64,000 nt of DNA. Source: Saturnia japonica (lineage: Eukaryota > Arthropoda > Insecta > Lepidoptera > Saturniidae). The DNA is taken from assembly GCA_033032175.1 (NCBI GenBank), contig CM065312.1, positions 1,550,001 to 1,614,000 on the forward strand. Direction: 5' to 3'. Both the position numbers and the translations under genes were made by a program. This document shows, one piece after another, positions 34,544 to 45,427 of this stretch. Position 1 is the stretch's first letter; each line of letters opens with the position of its first letter. Under the pieces are notes generated by a model. It was not told where the DNA came from and did not search any database. It was given only the letters and a program-made list of their open reading frames with translations.

Positions 34544-34557
34544 CTGGGCCCATAACC
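34544..34557 (-). other. Copia primer-binding site (half-tRNA iMet type)
   Basis: The minus strand reads GGTTATGGGCCCAG. This is complementary to the anticodon region of initiator methionine tRNA; Drosophila copia is known to prime from an internal tRNA-iMet fragment using this sequence. It lies immediately after the LTR tail (34558 onward) and 92 bp upstream of the gag ATG, the correct order for a minus-strand Copia element. Confidence 0.8.
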
Positions 34558-34593
34558 TATAATAAAACAACGTGCTTGATATTCTATTGTGTA
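34558..34593 (-). repeat. Copia LTR 3' terminal segment
   Basis: 36 bp identical to 32733-32768. On the minus strand it ends directly at the primer-binding site, so it is the end of the 5' LTR. The rest of that LTR has been replaced by pol sequence in the opposite orientation. Confidence 0.65.
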
Positions 34594-34946
34594 AAGAAAC
34601 TACAGTAGAGGTGGACAATTCAACACAAACTTCTGATGAGCTATTAGATTCAGTGGGGGACAAGAGAAATTTGTCAGAATTTGAAGATAGCATAGTGTCT
34701 GACGGAGTTGAAACATACATGCCTTGTTCAGATGAAGAGCCCAATACAAGTGACAGTATAGACAGTACACAAAATGTTATCACTAAGCATGTATCTCAAA
34801 GGCGAAGAAAGCAGCCAGAAAGATATGGTTTCACTAATACATGTGTTACTAATCTGGATGACAACCTTGAAAATACTGCTGATCTGACCCTGGAAGAGGC
34901 GATAATCTGCTTGATGCAAGCTGACAAAAATCAGTTGAGATTTTAG
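34590..34946 (+). pseudogene. Copia pol fragment, inverted
   Basis: About 118 codons. KETTVEVDNSTQTSDELLDS through RRRKQPERYGFTNT resembles the acidic spacer between integrase and reverse transcriptase in Copia polyproteins, where an R.R.P.RYG block precedes the RT. It then ends at a stop (..ADKNQLRF) before any RT motif. It lies opposite in direction to the gag fragment, so an inversion or template switch has occurred. The assignment comes from motif resemblance only. Confidence 0.5.
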
Positions 34947-35039
34947 TCAAATAGTAGAACATATAAAGAATAAAAAAGGGGAATCAACGAAACGGGAATC
35001 AATCAAAGAAACATTATACTACCTGCTACTTCTTGCTAA

Positions 35040-35505
35040 ACTTGGTACAAAAATATCAAAAATCAAAATACTCTTTATTCAATTTATGCCATAAGATGGC
35101 AAGTATTAACGTCAAAATACTACTGCCGGATCGGAAAACGTCCCTGTCATCGAGAAGAACCAGTAAGAAACTCGATCGGGTTTATCTTTTTTTCCCAACT
35201 GTACAAATGTTATAAATATAACAGGTACAATAATAATATATTAGTAGATGCACAGAGAGGGTGTTATTTCCAGACATCAATATCATTCACAAAATAATTC
35301 ACCCTATAGTAACCTTTTCACCGCCAAACCTGCTTGACATGGTCCTTGAACTTGTTATCCGGCAAATCAGTAATGTGCTTCGGAATCTTATTAAAGAACC
35401 TAACACTATTACCTAAAAAAACTTTTACTAGTCTTACTAAGTCTAAAACACGGTACGACTAATTTGTCTCTATTTCTAGTTTTAACATTCTGTTGATCTT
35501 TGACA
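35040..35505 (-). pseudogene. LINE-c copy 5: ORF2 C-terminus and 3' tail
   Basis: The minus strand reads SFLGNSVRFFNKIPKHITDL, PDNKFKDHVKQVW and then KGYY after a stop, the best-preserved LINE-c ending in the window. Its 3' part contains CTCGATGACAGGGACGTTTT and TTTTGACGTTAATACTTGCC (minus), and an AATAAAGAG..TTTTGATTTTTGA tail. 5'-truncated with at least one stop. Confidence 0.65.
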
Positions 35506-36635
35506 AAATCTAGCTTGAATAAATTTTTGCGAATATACATAAGTTATCAGAGATTGGGAGTGCAAACAAGAACAGGGAAATAAGAAGTACCTACAACGTT
35601 TTTATTTCCTAATATGTATTGAATTGTTTGTGTTTGCAACTAAATTTCCACTGGAATGAAGATGAATGTCGAATTAGTTTTTATAGTGACTTAGTGGAAT
35701 TGTAGCCGAAAGTTATCGTGAAATTAATTTTACGACATTTCGTATCCGAGGCAGAGAAACACGAGCAGAACTCGAAATAATACGACCTGAACATAACAAC
35801 GCCAGTAAAAAGACTTCACAGCATCATCATAACTTTTTATTACATCACAGCGAACGACACACAAAAAAAAAATGAGGTAAATTGTATAATAAAATTATCT
35901 CTATTGTTCTTTCCACTCATTTAGATCGTCAACTGACCCGCGACGAATTCCGTACTATCGTTTTTATATCTTTTTTAAGCCATTGTTTATATTTCGTAAG
36001 CGACGTCATAATGTAATGCCACAACGCGGACAATTTCTTTCACGCCGTTAAGTAAAACGAGGTTAAAAATTTACTATAATTCACATGAACTATGTTAAAC
36101 TATTTTGTAAGAATCATTAGTAAACTTATTTTGTGTATTTTTACTTGAATTTATTTGTTCATCTTATAATCTCTATGTGTATGTATGATTTATAAGGCGT
36201 TCTATTGCGGCAATGCCATATCTTCTTTGATTTCTTTATGAAAATTAATGATTCAAGTATCATTTTCACTCGTACGTTCGTCGCTCCTGATGAAAAGTTT
36301 GATAAACGGTTTAAAAAGAATGTCGTCGTTAAAAAAAATGAAAATAAAGTTTTTTTTATTAGGAATGCCATCAACAGATGGCCCCTTTAATGAATATAAA
36401 TTATGTATATTAAATTATATTATGCATGCGACTCTAATAAAAATCACTTTCGTAAACGGGTCTCTGAATCGAAAAATGGTTTTCACACACTTGCAATATT
36501 TCTGAACTACCTAATCCAACGACTCTTTTCTTTTCTTTCTTTTATCCCACTTTACGTGTAGGGTACCAAGTTTTTTTTTATTTTTTTTATTTTACCACTT
36601 TGCCCTGCGTGATCAATGTGTATTACCCACACCAA
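35506..36635. other. No recognised gene
   Basis: Overlapping frames on both strands around 36159-36505 show no known domain. AT-rich. Confidence 0.3.
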
Positions 36636-36639
36636 ATTA

Positions 36640-36860
36640 TAGCTTTCTAGTATTAAGAATTTTTGAGCTAAGCCGCGGACAAACAGACGGACGAAGCGAA
36701 ACTATAAGGGTGCCGCCTTGTTGACTTGATCTTAACTTAACATGAATTTGAAAAAAGTATGTGATGTAATACGTAATCATAGAACAACACGGGGTGGCCC
36801 CACCGGCGAACCGGAGGGGAGTGGCCATAGCGTTTCTTCCCGATACAAAACTGTCTGTCG
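36640..36860 (-). repeat. Dispersed repeat with GC-rich block (inverted partner at 37.56 kb)
   Basis: GGTGGCCCCACCGGCGAACC, GGAGGGGAGTGGCCATAGCG (36791-36830) is a diverged complement of 37575-37625 (GTATGGCTACTCCCCTCCGG, TCGCCGGTGGCCAGTG). The neighbouring GACGGACGAAGCGAAACTAT, AAGGGTGCCG is a common lepidopteran repeat word. Confidence 0.45.
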
Positions 36861-37559
36861 TTTTTTGCGGGGGAAATCTTCGCCAACTGTCGATACACAT
36901 TATCGATGAATTAGAGAAATCGATTAAATATAGACTTTATTTATTACTAGTTCTTCCACATATCTCTTAGATTCGAATCTTTAGGATACCTGAAATAATT
37001 AAACAAATAATATGGTCGAAGTTCGAACTTAGTATTTTTAACAAAATATATTAATACTCGTAAGTATTGTACTATAATTATTTAACTTCAGTAATGCGAT
37101 TTTAATAATAAGCTGTATTAAAATAAATCAATAAATGTTAAAAAAAATTAAACAAATCAAAAGTATTGAATGTATAGACTCATTTGTCGAAGCCATTATT
37201 ATCATATCTATTTACAACCCGGCAACTACACTCGGATCGGATCAGTCGCTCGACTAATCCACATTTTGTATGAGGGTGAGCGCTCTGTGTTGATAAACAA
37301 ATCCAAAATAATACAACCATTTTATTGTAATTCTTTGAAGTTTTTGCAGAAGTAAATAGTGGTATCGTAATTAAAATTATTTAAATATGGAAGGTAACGC
37401 CATCTTTTTGTAAATTTGACGTGACAGATCTCTTTTTGCGTCAAAAAACTGAACAATTCGGCATTTTCACGGGAAGTTGATTCAGCCGCGCAATTAGACT
37501 TAATCTAGTGAACAGTCCGATTGCAACTAGTTTTATTAGATGCGTGGACCTACACTTTG

Positions 37560-37645
37560 ACGGAGAGGAACGCCTGTGTATGGCTACTCCCCTCCGGTCG
37601 CCGGTGGCCAGTGTACCCGTGTACCCGTGTTGCTCTATGTACGTA
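37560..37645 (+). repeat. GC-rich block, inverted partner of 36.79 kb
   Basis: ATGGCTACTCCCCTCCGGTC, GCCGGTGGCCAGTGTACCCG, followed by GTGTTGCTCTATG. The other copy has the matching CATAGAACAACACGGGG in inverted order. Confidence 0.45.
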
Positions 37646-38496
37646 ATCAATATTAAAACTGAGTCTGCCCCAAATAGATTCTCAATAATTGCCTACGTTT
37701 GTGAGATTCTATTCGGACCGTTCTTTTAAACGAGCTCTTTAGTAATAATATCGCTATTGTAAGATGACATCTTAAAAAAAACGACTTATTTTTTATAATA
37801 GGTAGAAGCTTGATCTTGACATACATAAAAAACTTCACCAAACGTATTACTTATTAAACCTTCTTTGTAGAAAATTTTACATTATACGAATTATGTTCAA
37901 TTACTTTATAAAATTGTTTTTTCTTTTTGGTTAAAAGTTAAAAAAGGAACAGTTTTTTGACTATATTAAAAAATATGATTTTTAAATAACTGTTTTTTGC
38001 TGCCGGCGATTGTCAGACAGCTCTTTGTATAAGTCCTTCATGCCGAGAAAAACTGTAGACAAACGAGACCTCCAATTAAATCTCTGAGGACGAACTGTAT
38101 TCTAACGGCTTTACAACCTTTACGAAGCGATGTTTCGAAAAAAGATTATCCACTAACGCGCAGTGCATGAATCGTCATGATGGTTTTACAAAACTACGCG
38201 CGCTGTAGGAAATTTATTTTAACCCTTAAATTATGCATTATCACATATTATTAGTACTCACAAAATAACACTATGTTTAGACAAAAGAATTATTTCCTGG
38301 GAAAATAATTTAAAAAAAAAAACCGGCTAAATAAAAAGAACATATGTATATCGTTTTCGATATAGATACGAGTTAAAGAGTTGGAACCACATCTACCTGT
38401 ACAACTGCTCGGTCTGCATAGTTGCAGTTGTCTTCTTTATCAAATTATAAATTAACTTTTGACCACAATATTATCCAAGCATAAAAATATATCTGA
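37646..38496. other. No gene seen
   Basis: No conserved frame or repeat recognised. Confidence 0.3.
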
Positions 38497-38682
38497 TTGT
38501 TAAATGCGGCCGCCGTAACAACATCGACAGGTGTTTGGAAACAGATATTCAAATCGAGAAATATAGATATACCACGCATTTTTTACCTGGAAGCAGCTAG
38601 CTATATTTATTTGCTAGGTGGTAAAACACAAAGATTGTGTCAGAATGGTTTACAACCACCATACACCGGGTGTATCACCTGA
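38497..38682 (+). pseudogene. Possible LINE ORF2 C-terminal scrap
   Basis: GVWKQIFKSRNIDIPRIFYL, EAASYI faintly recalls the '(C/W)..(L/I)FK...I.T.P..YI.E...Y' block near the end of some LINE reverse transcriptases. No further motif flanks it, so this is a weak call; chance is a fair alternative. Confidence 0.22.
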
Positions 38683-39869
38683 CGCCTAGGCGTGTCGCGT
38701 TCTGAAACCACCTGTATAATCAAGCGGCACAGTAGGTATCAGTAACCAACTTGACTCGTCATGCATTTGTCACAGTTCGGTTTAAAGAAATTTATTAGTA
38801 CTCAAAAGAACATAGCATAAAGAACACAAAAAATTGCAAGATATGTATGTTTATTCATCTCTAAAAGGCTTAAAAACGTACTCTTATGTTTTTTTTTTCA
38901 TAAATATAATTGTCATTGTCTTCGGTATGACAGCTCTCAGTGTTGCAATATTTGAAAATTTAAAATCCTACTACACTGCATTTTGTATTCCCACGGAGTA
39001 AATTGACAATCACTAATGTCAAATTTGAAAATAATGTTGCATATTTAGTTTTGTAGTGTTGTGCTACCATATTTTTTACTGTACAATTCTGTGAATTGTA
39101 AGATTTTAAATACTTTATTGAGGACTTTTATTTATTAATTGAAACATACCTGATAATGTACTATTATCACGACATAATTCAGGAAACTATGAAACGTATA
39201 GTGAACAAACAAAAAAATAAAAAGGAACGCTTCGATTGGCCCACGAGATACGCGATTTTGTTTACTTTTTTCGGTCTTCACATTTGAAGGGTTCAATAAA
39301 AAAATATTTCATTAAAACTCATCAATGGGCATAATTACTCGTAAGGTTTTACGATTAGTACCAATTGTGGCACCACTATTTTAATAATAAACTAATAACA
39401 CATGAAATGTCAGTTTACTCTGTGGTAATACTGAATACAATACGCACAATAGTTTTAACTATTCCTGCATAATATTCACCACCAAACGGTACATAGAGAA
39501 GCGTGAATACGTTTAGCAGAACCTACGCACATTAATCACTAAGGACTGATTGATGTGCCGCGGACCGGAGCAGAACCCTCAACCCGGGCCCAAAGTAAAT
39601 CACTAAATTCCTGTTCATATTTCTATAGGTACGTATAGATAAAGTACATACCTATATTATATCTGAACCTTAAAAACATAACGACCTAAAACAAACTAGT
39701 TCTAACTTATTTTAGTTACTATAATATTGTAAGTATAATGTGTGGTATTATTATTGGGTTGCCACTTTTTATTTGAGTAAATAAAGGGTATTTTAAAGAT
39801 TTAAAAAAAATATGTGTGTCAACTGCGACGTGCGAGACTGGAGTTTACCCGTTAAGAAGGGATTTTTTT
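38683..39869. other. No gene seen
   Basis: AT-rich DNA with no coding signal. Confidence 0.3.
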
Positions 39870-40155
39870 TAAAAGGTTTTAGTGTTTGGCCAAAACCTCA
39901 CTTGAAGCCCAAGAAGTCTAGTGAAGGAACTGGTTATCGAGAGCATTTATTAGATCACACCTATTGGTGCTTTGCGGCAGAGTTTCAACTTGAGGGTGGT
40001 AGCTAGCCAGATGAGAATTAGAAAATACCTTACCTCCATGCTATGGTTTCATCACGATGTTTCCGTTCACCGAATGCTCTGGCTCATTGTGTGGATTCGA
40101 ACTCACGGCGATCGAAACTGTGTCCTTACCCGCTAACTCCGAGCCCTCATTTAAA
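39870..40155 (-). repeat. SINE-A copy, nearly complete
   Basis: On the minus strand: head GAGTTAGCGGGTAAGGACAC with B box GTGAGTTCGAATCCACACAA, then GGTGAACGGAAACATCGTGA, TGAAACCATAGCATGGAGGT, CTGGCTAGCTACCACCCTCA, AGTTGAAACTCTGCCGCAAA and the CACCAATAGGTGTG end. Same order of blocks as at 58628-58885 and 63168-63360. Confidence 0.65.
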
Positions 40156-41302
40156 TTAATAATTTTATAATTAAAGAGATATTTAGATAAAGTTTAATAG
40201 GTTTAATATACAAAACTCACTAAGATCCCATAGAGATGACTAATAACAGGTGAGAGGTCTCTGTCAACGCATCTGACTAATAAATCAGAAGTAAGCCACC
40301 ACGCACGAGACTTAGAAGTAGCTGACAATCATAGTTGCGTCTCTTTTTGTCCCACGCGCTCAATTATATCACCTCATTTTAGTTCCTGTTTTCCCATATT
40401 TCGGCTAGTTGACAAAATTATTTTGGTACAACATACCATTATAGATGGATATATGTATCTTAATTTTTTTTTAATAATGGCTACGTTTGTTCTGTTAAAT
40501 AATAAAAACCACAAGAAGAAAAATTAAAATATCCTTCAAAAGCTCAATCTATACTATATTTGAACGACAAATTATCAAAAAAAAAAAATTATTACGTAGA
40601 AAAAGAGACATAGAAGTACCGATATTTTAACACTTATTCAACATTTATTTTTGAATTAACTTAGCTATTAAAAATATATATTACATATAGGTGTATATAA
40701 TTTATTATACACCATACAAAAATATACATGTCCGACAACAATTCATACTCTTGGAATATTTCATTCTAGTAGGCAGGTACAAACAAATAGGCAGTCTTTT
40801 CGCTTAATGTGATGAGTGATCTCTATTCAGCTAAACCTTTGATCGTTATCTATGACAATAGTAATTTTTATAGTGGTAGAGTAGATATACACAATTACAA
40901 ACACAGCATTCTATTCAATAAACTACATAAATAAATAATAAATGATAAGGAAATAAATAAAATTAAATATTTAACAATATATACATACATAATTATAACT
41001 GGATATTTGTATTATATGAGATTGGTAAGCTCCAGCACTGTTTGACCGAACAAGTGTTTTTTTTTTAATGGACAAAGTTCTGCGCTATCCCTGAACAACG
41101 TCCGCCTAGCCAGCTAATGTAATGTAGAAAACTATACTAAGTATAATATTTAATTTTTTTGGTGGTACGACTAACCTAACGTATTAACTATAAATTGTCT
41201 TTAATACATACATCATTTGTTCCGTAATGTTAGTTCGGTCGGCTGGCAGTTTTGTTTTAACATTTATTGGAGATACATACATAATTTAACCCTACGTTAA
41301 AA
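40156..41302. other. No gene seen; upstream flank of the Tigger transposase
   Basis: I searched by eye for an inverted partner of the right Tigger end (43027-43097) and found none. The left terminus is deleted or too diverged. Confidence 0.4.
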
Positions 41303-42358
41303 ATGCCGCCTGTAAAGAAAAAAGAGCGTAAAAGCGTCACTTTGGAATTGAAGATGAAAGTATTAAGAAGATTGGAAAATGGAGGCAAAGCAACAATTGT
41401 TGGGAGAGATTTTGGACTCTCAGAATCGACTTTGAGAACGATTTATAAAAATCGGGAAAAAATTAAAATCTCCAGCGAAAGTTCAACACCTATAAGTGCA
41501 ACAAAACTTTCTCGTTCGAGATCATCTATCTTAGAAAGAATGGAGAAATTACTGTCAGTCTGGATCGAAGATTTGAATAAGAAGAACACACCACTAAGTC
41601 AAGATCTCATATGCACAAAAGCAAAATCTTTGTATGAGATGCTGAAAACAAAAGAAGGAGAAGGGAGTGCCACTCCGACTTTTGCTGCCAGCAGAGGCTG
41701 GTTCCATCGGTTCAAGCAGCGTTCTAATCTTCACAATATCCATATAACAGGCGAGGCGGCCAGCGCGGACATTCAAACTGCAGCTGAGTTTCCAGACAAG
41801 TTTCAAGAGTTCGTTAGACGAGAGAAAATTCCTACTTGTCTCATCTTCAATGTTGATGAGACCGCACTTTACTGGAAAAAAATGCCATCTCGAACATTCA
41901 TTTCTAAGGAAGAACGTCAAGCCAGTGGTTTCAAAGCTGCGAAAGATCGACTAACACTTCTGCTGGGTGGTAATGCCACTGGTGATTTCAAACTGAAACC
42001 TTTACTAGTGTACCATTCAGAAACACCCCGTGCAATGCGAGGCACAGACAAGACAAGTCTAGCAGTTGTGTGGCGATCAAACAGAAAGGCGTGGGTTACA
42101 CGGGAAATTTTTCAAGAATGGTATTCTAATAGTTTTTGCCCATCAGTCAAATCATACTGTGACATAAATGGGCTTGAACCTAAAGTTATATTACTCTTAG
42201 ACAATGCTCCAGGATATCCAACCTCACTTGATACGCCCAGAGACTTAAAAGTGTGCGTAAAGTTCCTTCCACCAAACACTACGTCAATATTACAACCTAT
42301 GGATCAGGGAGCAATAGCAAACTTCAAAGCTTATTTATTACCATCGCCGCACTTTTAG
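41303..42358 (+). CDS. Tigger/pogo-type transposase, N-terminal 351 codons (frameshifted gene)
   Basis: A Tigger-type (jerky/TIGD-like) transposase, which moves its element by cut-and-paste at TA sites. Residues 1-55 are a CENP-B/psq-type helix-turn-helix (RKSVTLELKMKVLRRLENGG, then TIVGRDFGLSESTLRTIYKN). Residues ~75-150 are the second CENP-B-like DNA-binding domain (LSVWIEDL...P.SQDLI..KAK, and SRGWFHRFKQRSNLHN). The DDE domain carries D185 (FNVDETALYW), D300 (LLLDNAPGYP) and D334 (LQPMDQGAIANFK). After FKAYLL the frame is lost through an indel at 42331-42345, and the correct frame continues in the next entry. ATG 41303 fits the usual start (MPP.KKK.RKS..LE.K). One lesion in about 540 codons suggests moderate age. 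Confidence 0.85.
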   Translation: MPPVKKKERKSVTLELKMKVLRRLENGGKATIVGRDFGLSESTLRTIYKNREKIKISSESSTPISATKLSRSRSSILERMEKLLSVWIEDLNKKNTPLSQDLICTKAKSLYEMLKTKEGEGSATPTFAASRGWFHRFKQRSNLHNIHITGEAASADIQTAAEFPDKFQEFVRREKIPTCLIFNVDETALYWKKMPSRTFISKEERQASGFKAAKDRLTLLLGGNATGDFKLKPLLVYHSETPRAMRGTDKTSLAVVWRSNRKAWVTREIFQEWYSNSFCPSVKSYCDINGLEPKVILLLDNAPGYPTSLDTPRDLKVCVKFLPPNTTSILQPMDQGAIANFKAYLLPSPHF

Positions 42359-42398
42359 CCAACTAATTCATGAAACTGACGGGGAAGGAAGACAGTCT

Positions 42399-42932
42399 AT
42401 GCGAGAGTGGTGGAAGTCATACAACATTATGAAGTCTATTCACAACATAGAAGAGGCTTGGAAGGAAGTTAAAATGAGTTGTATGAATGGGGTGTGGCGT
42501 AATCTTTGGCCAGATGTAGTGGAAGCACCTAGAAGAATTGTCCAGATGCAGAGACAAGTGCTTGAAGACATTGCTGCAATGATTGAGGGGTCTGAACTTG
42601 AAGATGTCACAGTAGAAGATCTCGTAGAACTTGTAGCAACGCACGACGATTCTATCAGCAATGAAGATCTGATCGAGTTACAGAATAATCCTATCTACAA
42701 TGAGGAAGAACAAGTAGAAGAGAAAGTTTTATCTTCAGGGGAAATACAAAATGCACTTTCAAAAATTTATTTAGGTTTGGACATATTGCAAAGTATAGAC
42801 AATAATGATGACCGTGTCTTGACCGTGTGTCAAACAATTAAAAACAGTTTTGGGTGTTATGAACGTATTTTACAAGAACGTAAACAAAACGCTACCCAAA
42901 AGACAATAGATGTATTTCTCCGTAAAAAATAA
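42399..42932 (+). CDS. Tigger/pogo-type transposase, C-terminal part (after frameshift)
   Basis: Continuation of the transposase at 41303, one base out of frame. The open frame actually joins at about 42345 (RRTFSQLI region); the ATG at 42399 is internal, so this is not a separate gene. MREWWKSYNIMKSIHNIEEA, W..V....MNGVWRNLWPD are typical of the C-terminal segment of Tigger transposases. An acidic stretch and a terminal KTIDVFLRKK, like the 'Q.T...F.KK' ends of TIGD proteins, finish it. Confidence 0.82.
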   Translation: MREWWKSYNIMKSIHNIEEAWKEVKMSCMNGVWRNLWPDVVEAPRRIVQMQRQVLEDIAAMIEGSELEDVTVEDLVELVATHDDSISNEDLIELQNNPIYNEEEQVEEKVLSSGEIQNALSKIYLGLDILQSIDNNDDRVLTVCQTIKNSFGCYERILQERKQNATQKTIDVFLRKK

Positions 42933-43026
42933 GAGTATGTATTGCATAAAGTGTTCTTAGAATTAAAGTGATTGATTAAAATGATTTGTATTTTTTTGTA
43001 TTAAATTTTGACTATGTTTAATCATA

Positions 43027-43097
43027 AACCTCGATATACGCGAATTTCAGTTAACGCGATTTTTTCGGAACGTATCCCTCGCGTAAAGAGGGGTATT
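43027..43097. repeat. Tigger right terminal region
   Basis: AACCTCGATATACGCGAATT, then TCAGTTAACGCGATTTTTTC, GGAACGTATCCCTCGCGTAA, AGAGGGGTA. 'ACCTCG.T..ACGCGAA' with 'TTAACGCGATTTTTTCGGAA' is characteristic of Tigger-type ends as I know them. The segment also contains the internal pair CCCTC/GAGGG. It lies about 95 bp after the transposase stop. The matching left end was not found. Confidence 0.6.
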
Positions 43098-43866
43098 ACG
43101 TACATACGTATAGTCCAGAAGAAAGGCGCTATAAACTTTTCTGAGGTCTAAATCGATACTTGATTGATATTACTCATCCCTAGTACAAGTAAACCATGGA
43201 ATTGCCAGGTAGGTACACTAGGTAGAATACTTGCTTCTGAACATAACTTATTCAGAAGCGGGATAAGATACAGCTACTTGCTTATGTCGAGGAACTTTAT
43301 GACCCTTTATGAATATTGATATCGGTTATCACTTTCAAGTGAAAATACCTTAACGTTACCCTATAAAATCGTACTAAACATTATAATAAATACCGCCTTC
43401 AAAACTGTGACTATATCACCTAGCTATTATCCTTTTTGGGGTAAGCAGCAATACTCAACAGACAATTATTGTGTTCAATGTGGGCAACCACTTCACATGG
43501 TTAGCGAAGCAAGAGGATGTTTAGGTTTCTTCGCAGTGATCTTCTTCACCGTAGAGCACAGAGCAAATCGTAACTTCTCACTAACGAAGTCTGGACATTT
43601 TTAAAATGAAAAATAATGTAATATGTAAATAATGGTTTCACATCACATTTAAAACTTTCAATTGTGACATTGAAAGCTGATTATGTATGTCTCTTTCTCG
43701 CTTAAAGAACAGCGCTATCGCTATTCTTTTCATTTTTAAGTACATCGGTGGATACTGGCTTACCTTGTGAGCCACTTTGAATGAAATATATTTTGACGTT
43801 CATCACATTCACGGAACTTTTAATATATTTATGTTTTTATCCATTTTTCATAAACCTATACAAAGT
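43098..43866. other. No gene seen
   Basis: A 65-codon frame at 43407-43604 has no recognised domain. Confidence 0.3.
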
Positions 43867-44048
43867 TTGAAGTGGCGACCTCATATCGGAAAACAGCGCG
43901 GACAGGTCCACCACAAAGCGGACCGACACGAAGACCTGGCGGAAGTGGCAGGAACCCGCTGGAAGCGAAGAGTGGAGGACCTGTCGTTTTGACGATCTTT
44001 GCGGAGGCTTATGTCTAGTAGCAGTGGATGTCTTCGGTTGAACGGATG
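43867..44048 (+). pseudogene. RTE-like LINE ORF C-terminus
   Basis: LKWRPHIGKQRGQ and DLAEVAGTRWKRRVEDLSF match the '(L)EWRPR.GKR..GRPP.RW.DDL..VAG..W.R.A.DR..W' ending of RTE-like ORF2. The equivalent region at 61440-61600 reads VLKWRPRTGKSSMGRP. Frameshifts and a stop interrupt it. The ending includes the 'agtggatgtcttcggttgaa' version of the family's 3' word. Confidence 0.6.
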
Positions 44049-45427
44049 GATGTATGGGCGCAAAGTTTGCAAACATTTTAAATCATACTTAGGAACAAAA
44101 AGATCGTCTATCGAACAACGCGATACTTCTCAAAATGTAATTTGTAGTACGAAATGGACTTCGAGATCAAAAATGTAAACAAAGAAATGTCACTACCCAA
44201 CTGACGTTTCAAGGGTAGTGAATATTTTAATAGAATGTCTAATTATTAATTTAATTCCAATTCTGAATTAATATAAATTATTCTCAAAATAAGTCGTTCA
44301 TATTTCTTTCTTTGATAATCCTATAAATTTCAACGGATATAAAATATGAGTACATTCAGAAATTTTAAGCCAAAATCAATCGATTTTACGTTATTTTCAT
44401 TGATTCTCTCAAGAGATTTTCATTGAATAGTAATAATGTAAAATAAATCTTATATCGTTAAATAAAAATAAAATTACAGAAATTTTTGTTCATGAACAAT
44501 TTATTTTATTAATTCTCTGTTTATCAAGTGCCAAATGTTTACAGCTTCGCCCTTATTACCAGTATCATAAAAAAATTCACGGATCCATTTAAAACAGTTA
44601 TAGCTTATTTTTGGATCATATTTTACGTCACTTTAAAGCTGAAATCTGTATGCAATATTTTGTTTTACGTGTTTAAGTTACGCGTATAATTTTAAGTAGA
44701 AATATCTTATCAATAGGTCCTTTTGGAAATCTCACACAAACGATGTTATTATTTGATTTGGCAACACCTTTGTTTCCATTTTTGTTCTCAAGTCCATTTC
44801 CGGCTATAGGTAGGCCTTTTTCGACATTTTTTGTAGTATAATACATTGTATGTTTTTATAACCTTCTATTATAAGTTGTATCTACCGATGATGATGACAT
44901 TATCCTCTCGACAATAAATATTAACAATATAATTATACTATTTTAATGTATTAAAAAAATTGACTCAAAAGGCAATCTGTGGACCACAAATTTGAAAATT
45001 GTTGATACTTAAAAACGGCTAATTATATCGAATGGCAAAAAAACATCGCAGTCCAACATCCAGCAATCGTACCGTCGAGATCAAGCGAGGCTATCAATCA
45101 GCACTGTCATCCATCAAAGCCAGTAATACAGTAAAATGACAGAGAACTTGTCAACGCCTGAACGAATAAAACGTATCGCGCGGCGCTGACGTGTAGAGAT
45201 TAGGTACATACTGGTCGATCAGTAAATTACGACGACCATGTTTGAATGGTTTTATGGTATGATAGCATGCGTCCACCTAATTTTAAATGGACACAACAGC
45301 ATATAGTTTTTATAAAGTTTTGCTCGTAATACATGACAGCCTTAATATCCTGGCTGTGGATACTTAGCGGTGACCTCAACTACAAGGATTACATAGGGAG
45401 TATCATCTCCACTACATCTCGGAATTC
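44049..45427. other. No gene seen
   Basis: AT-rich unique-looking sequence. No conserved frame. Confidence 0.3.

Noticed and set aside
42399..42932. Separate 177-codon gene
   Set aside because: Its sequence continues the Tigger transposase and the matching frame already runs upstream of this ATG. It is the C-terminal part after a frameshift.
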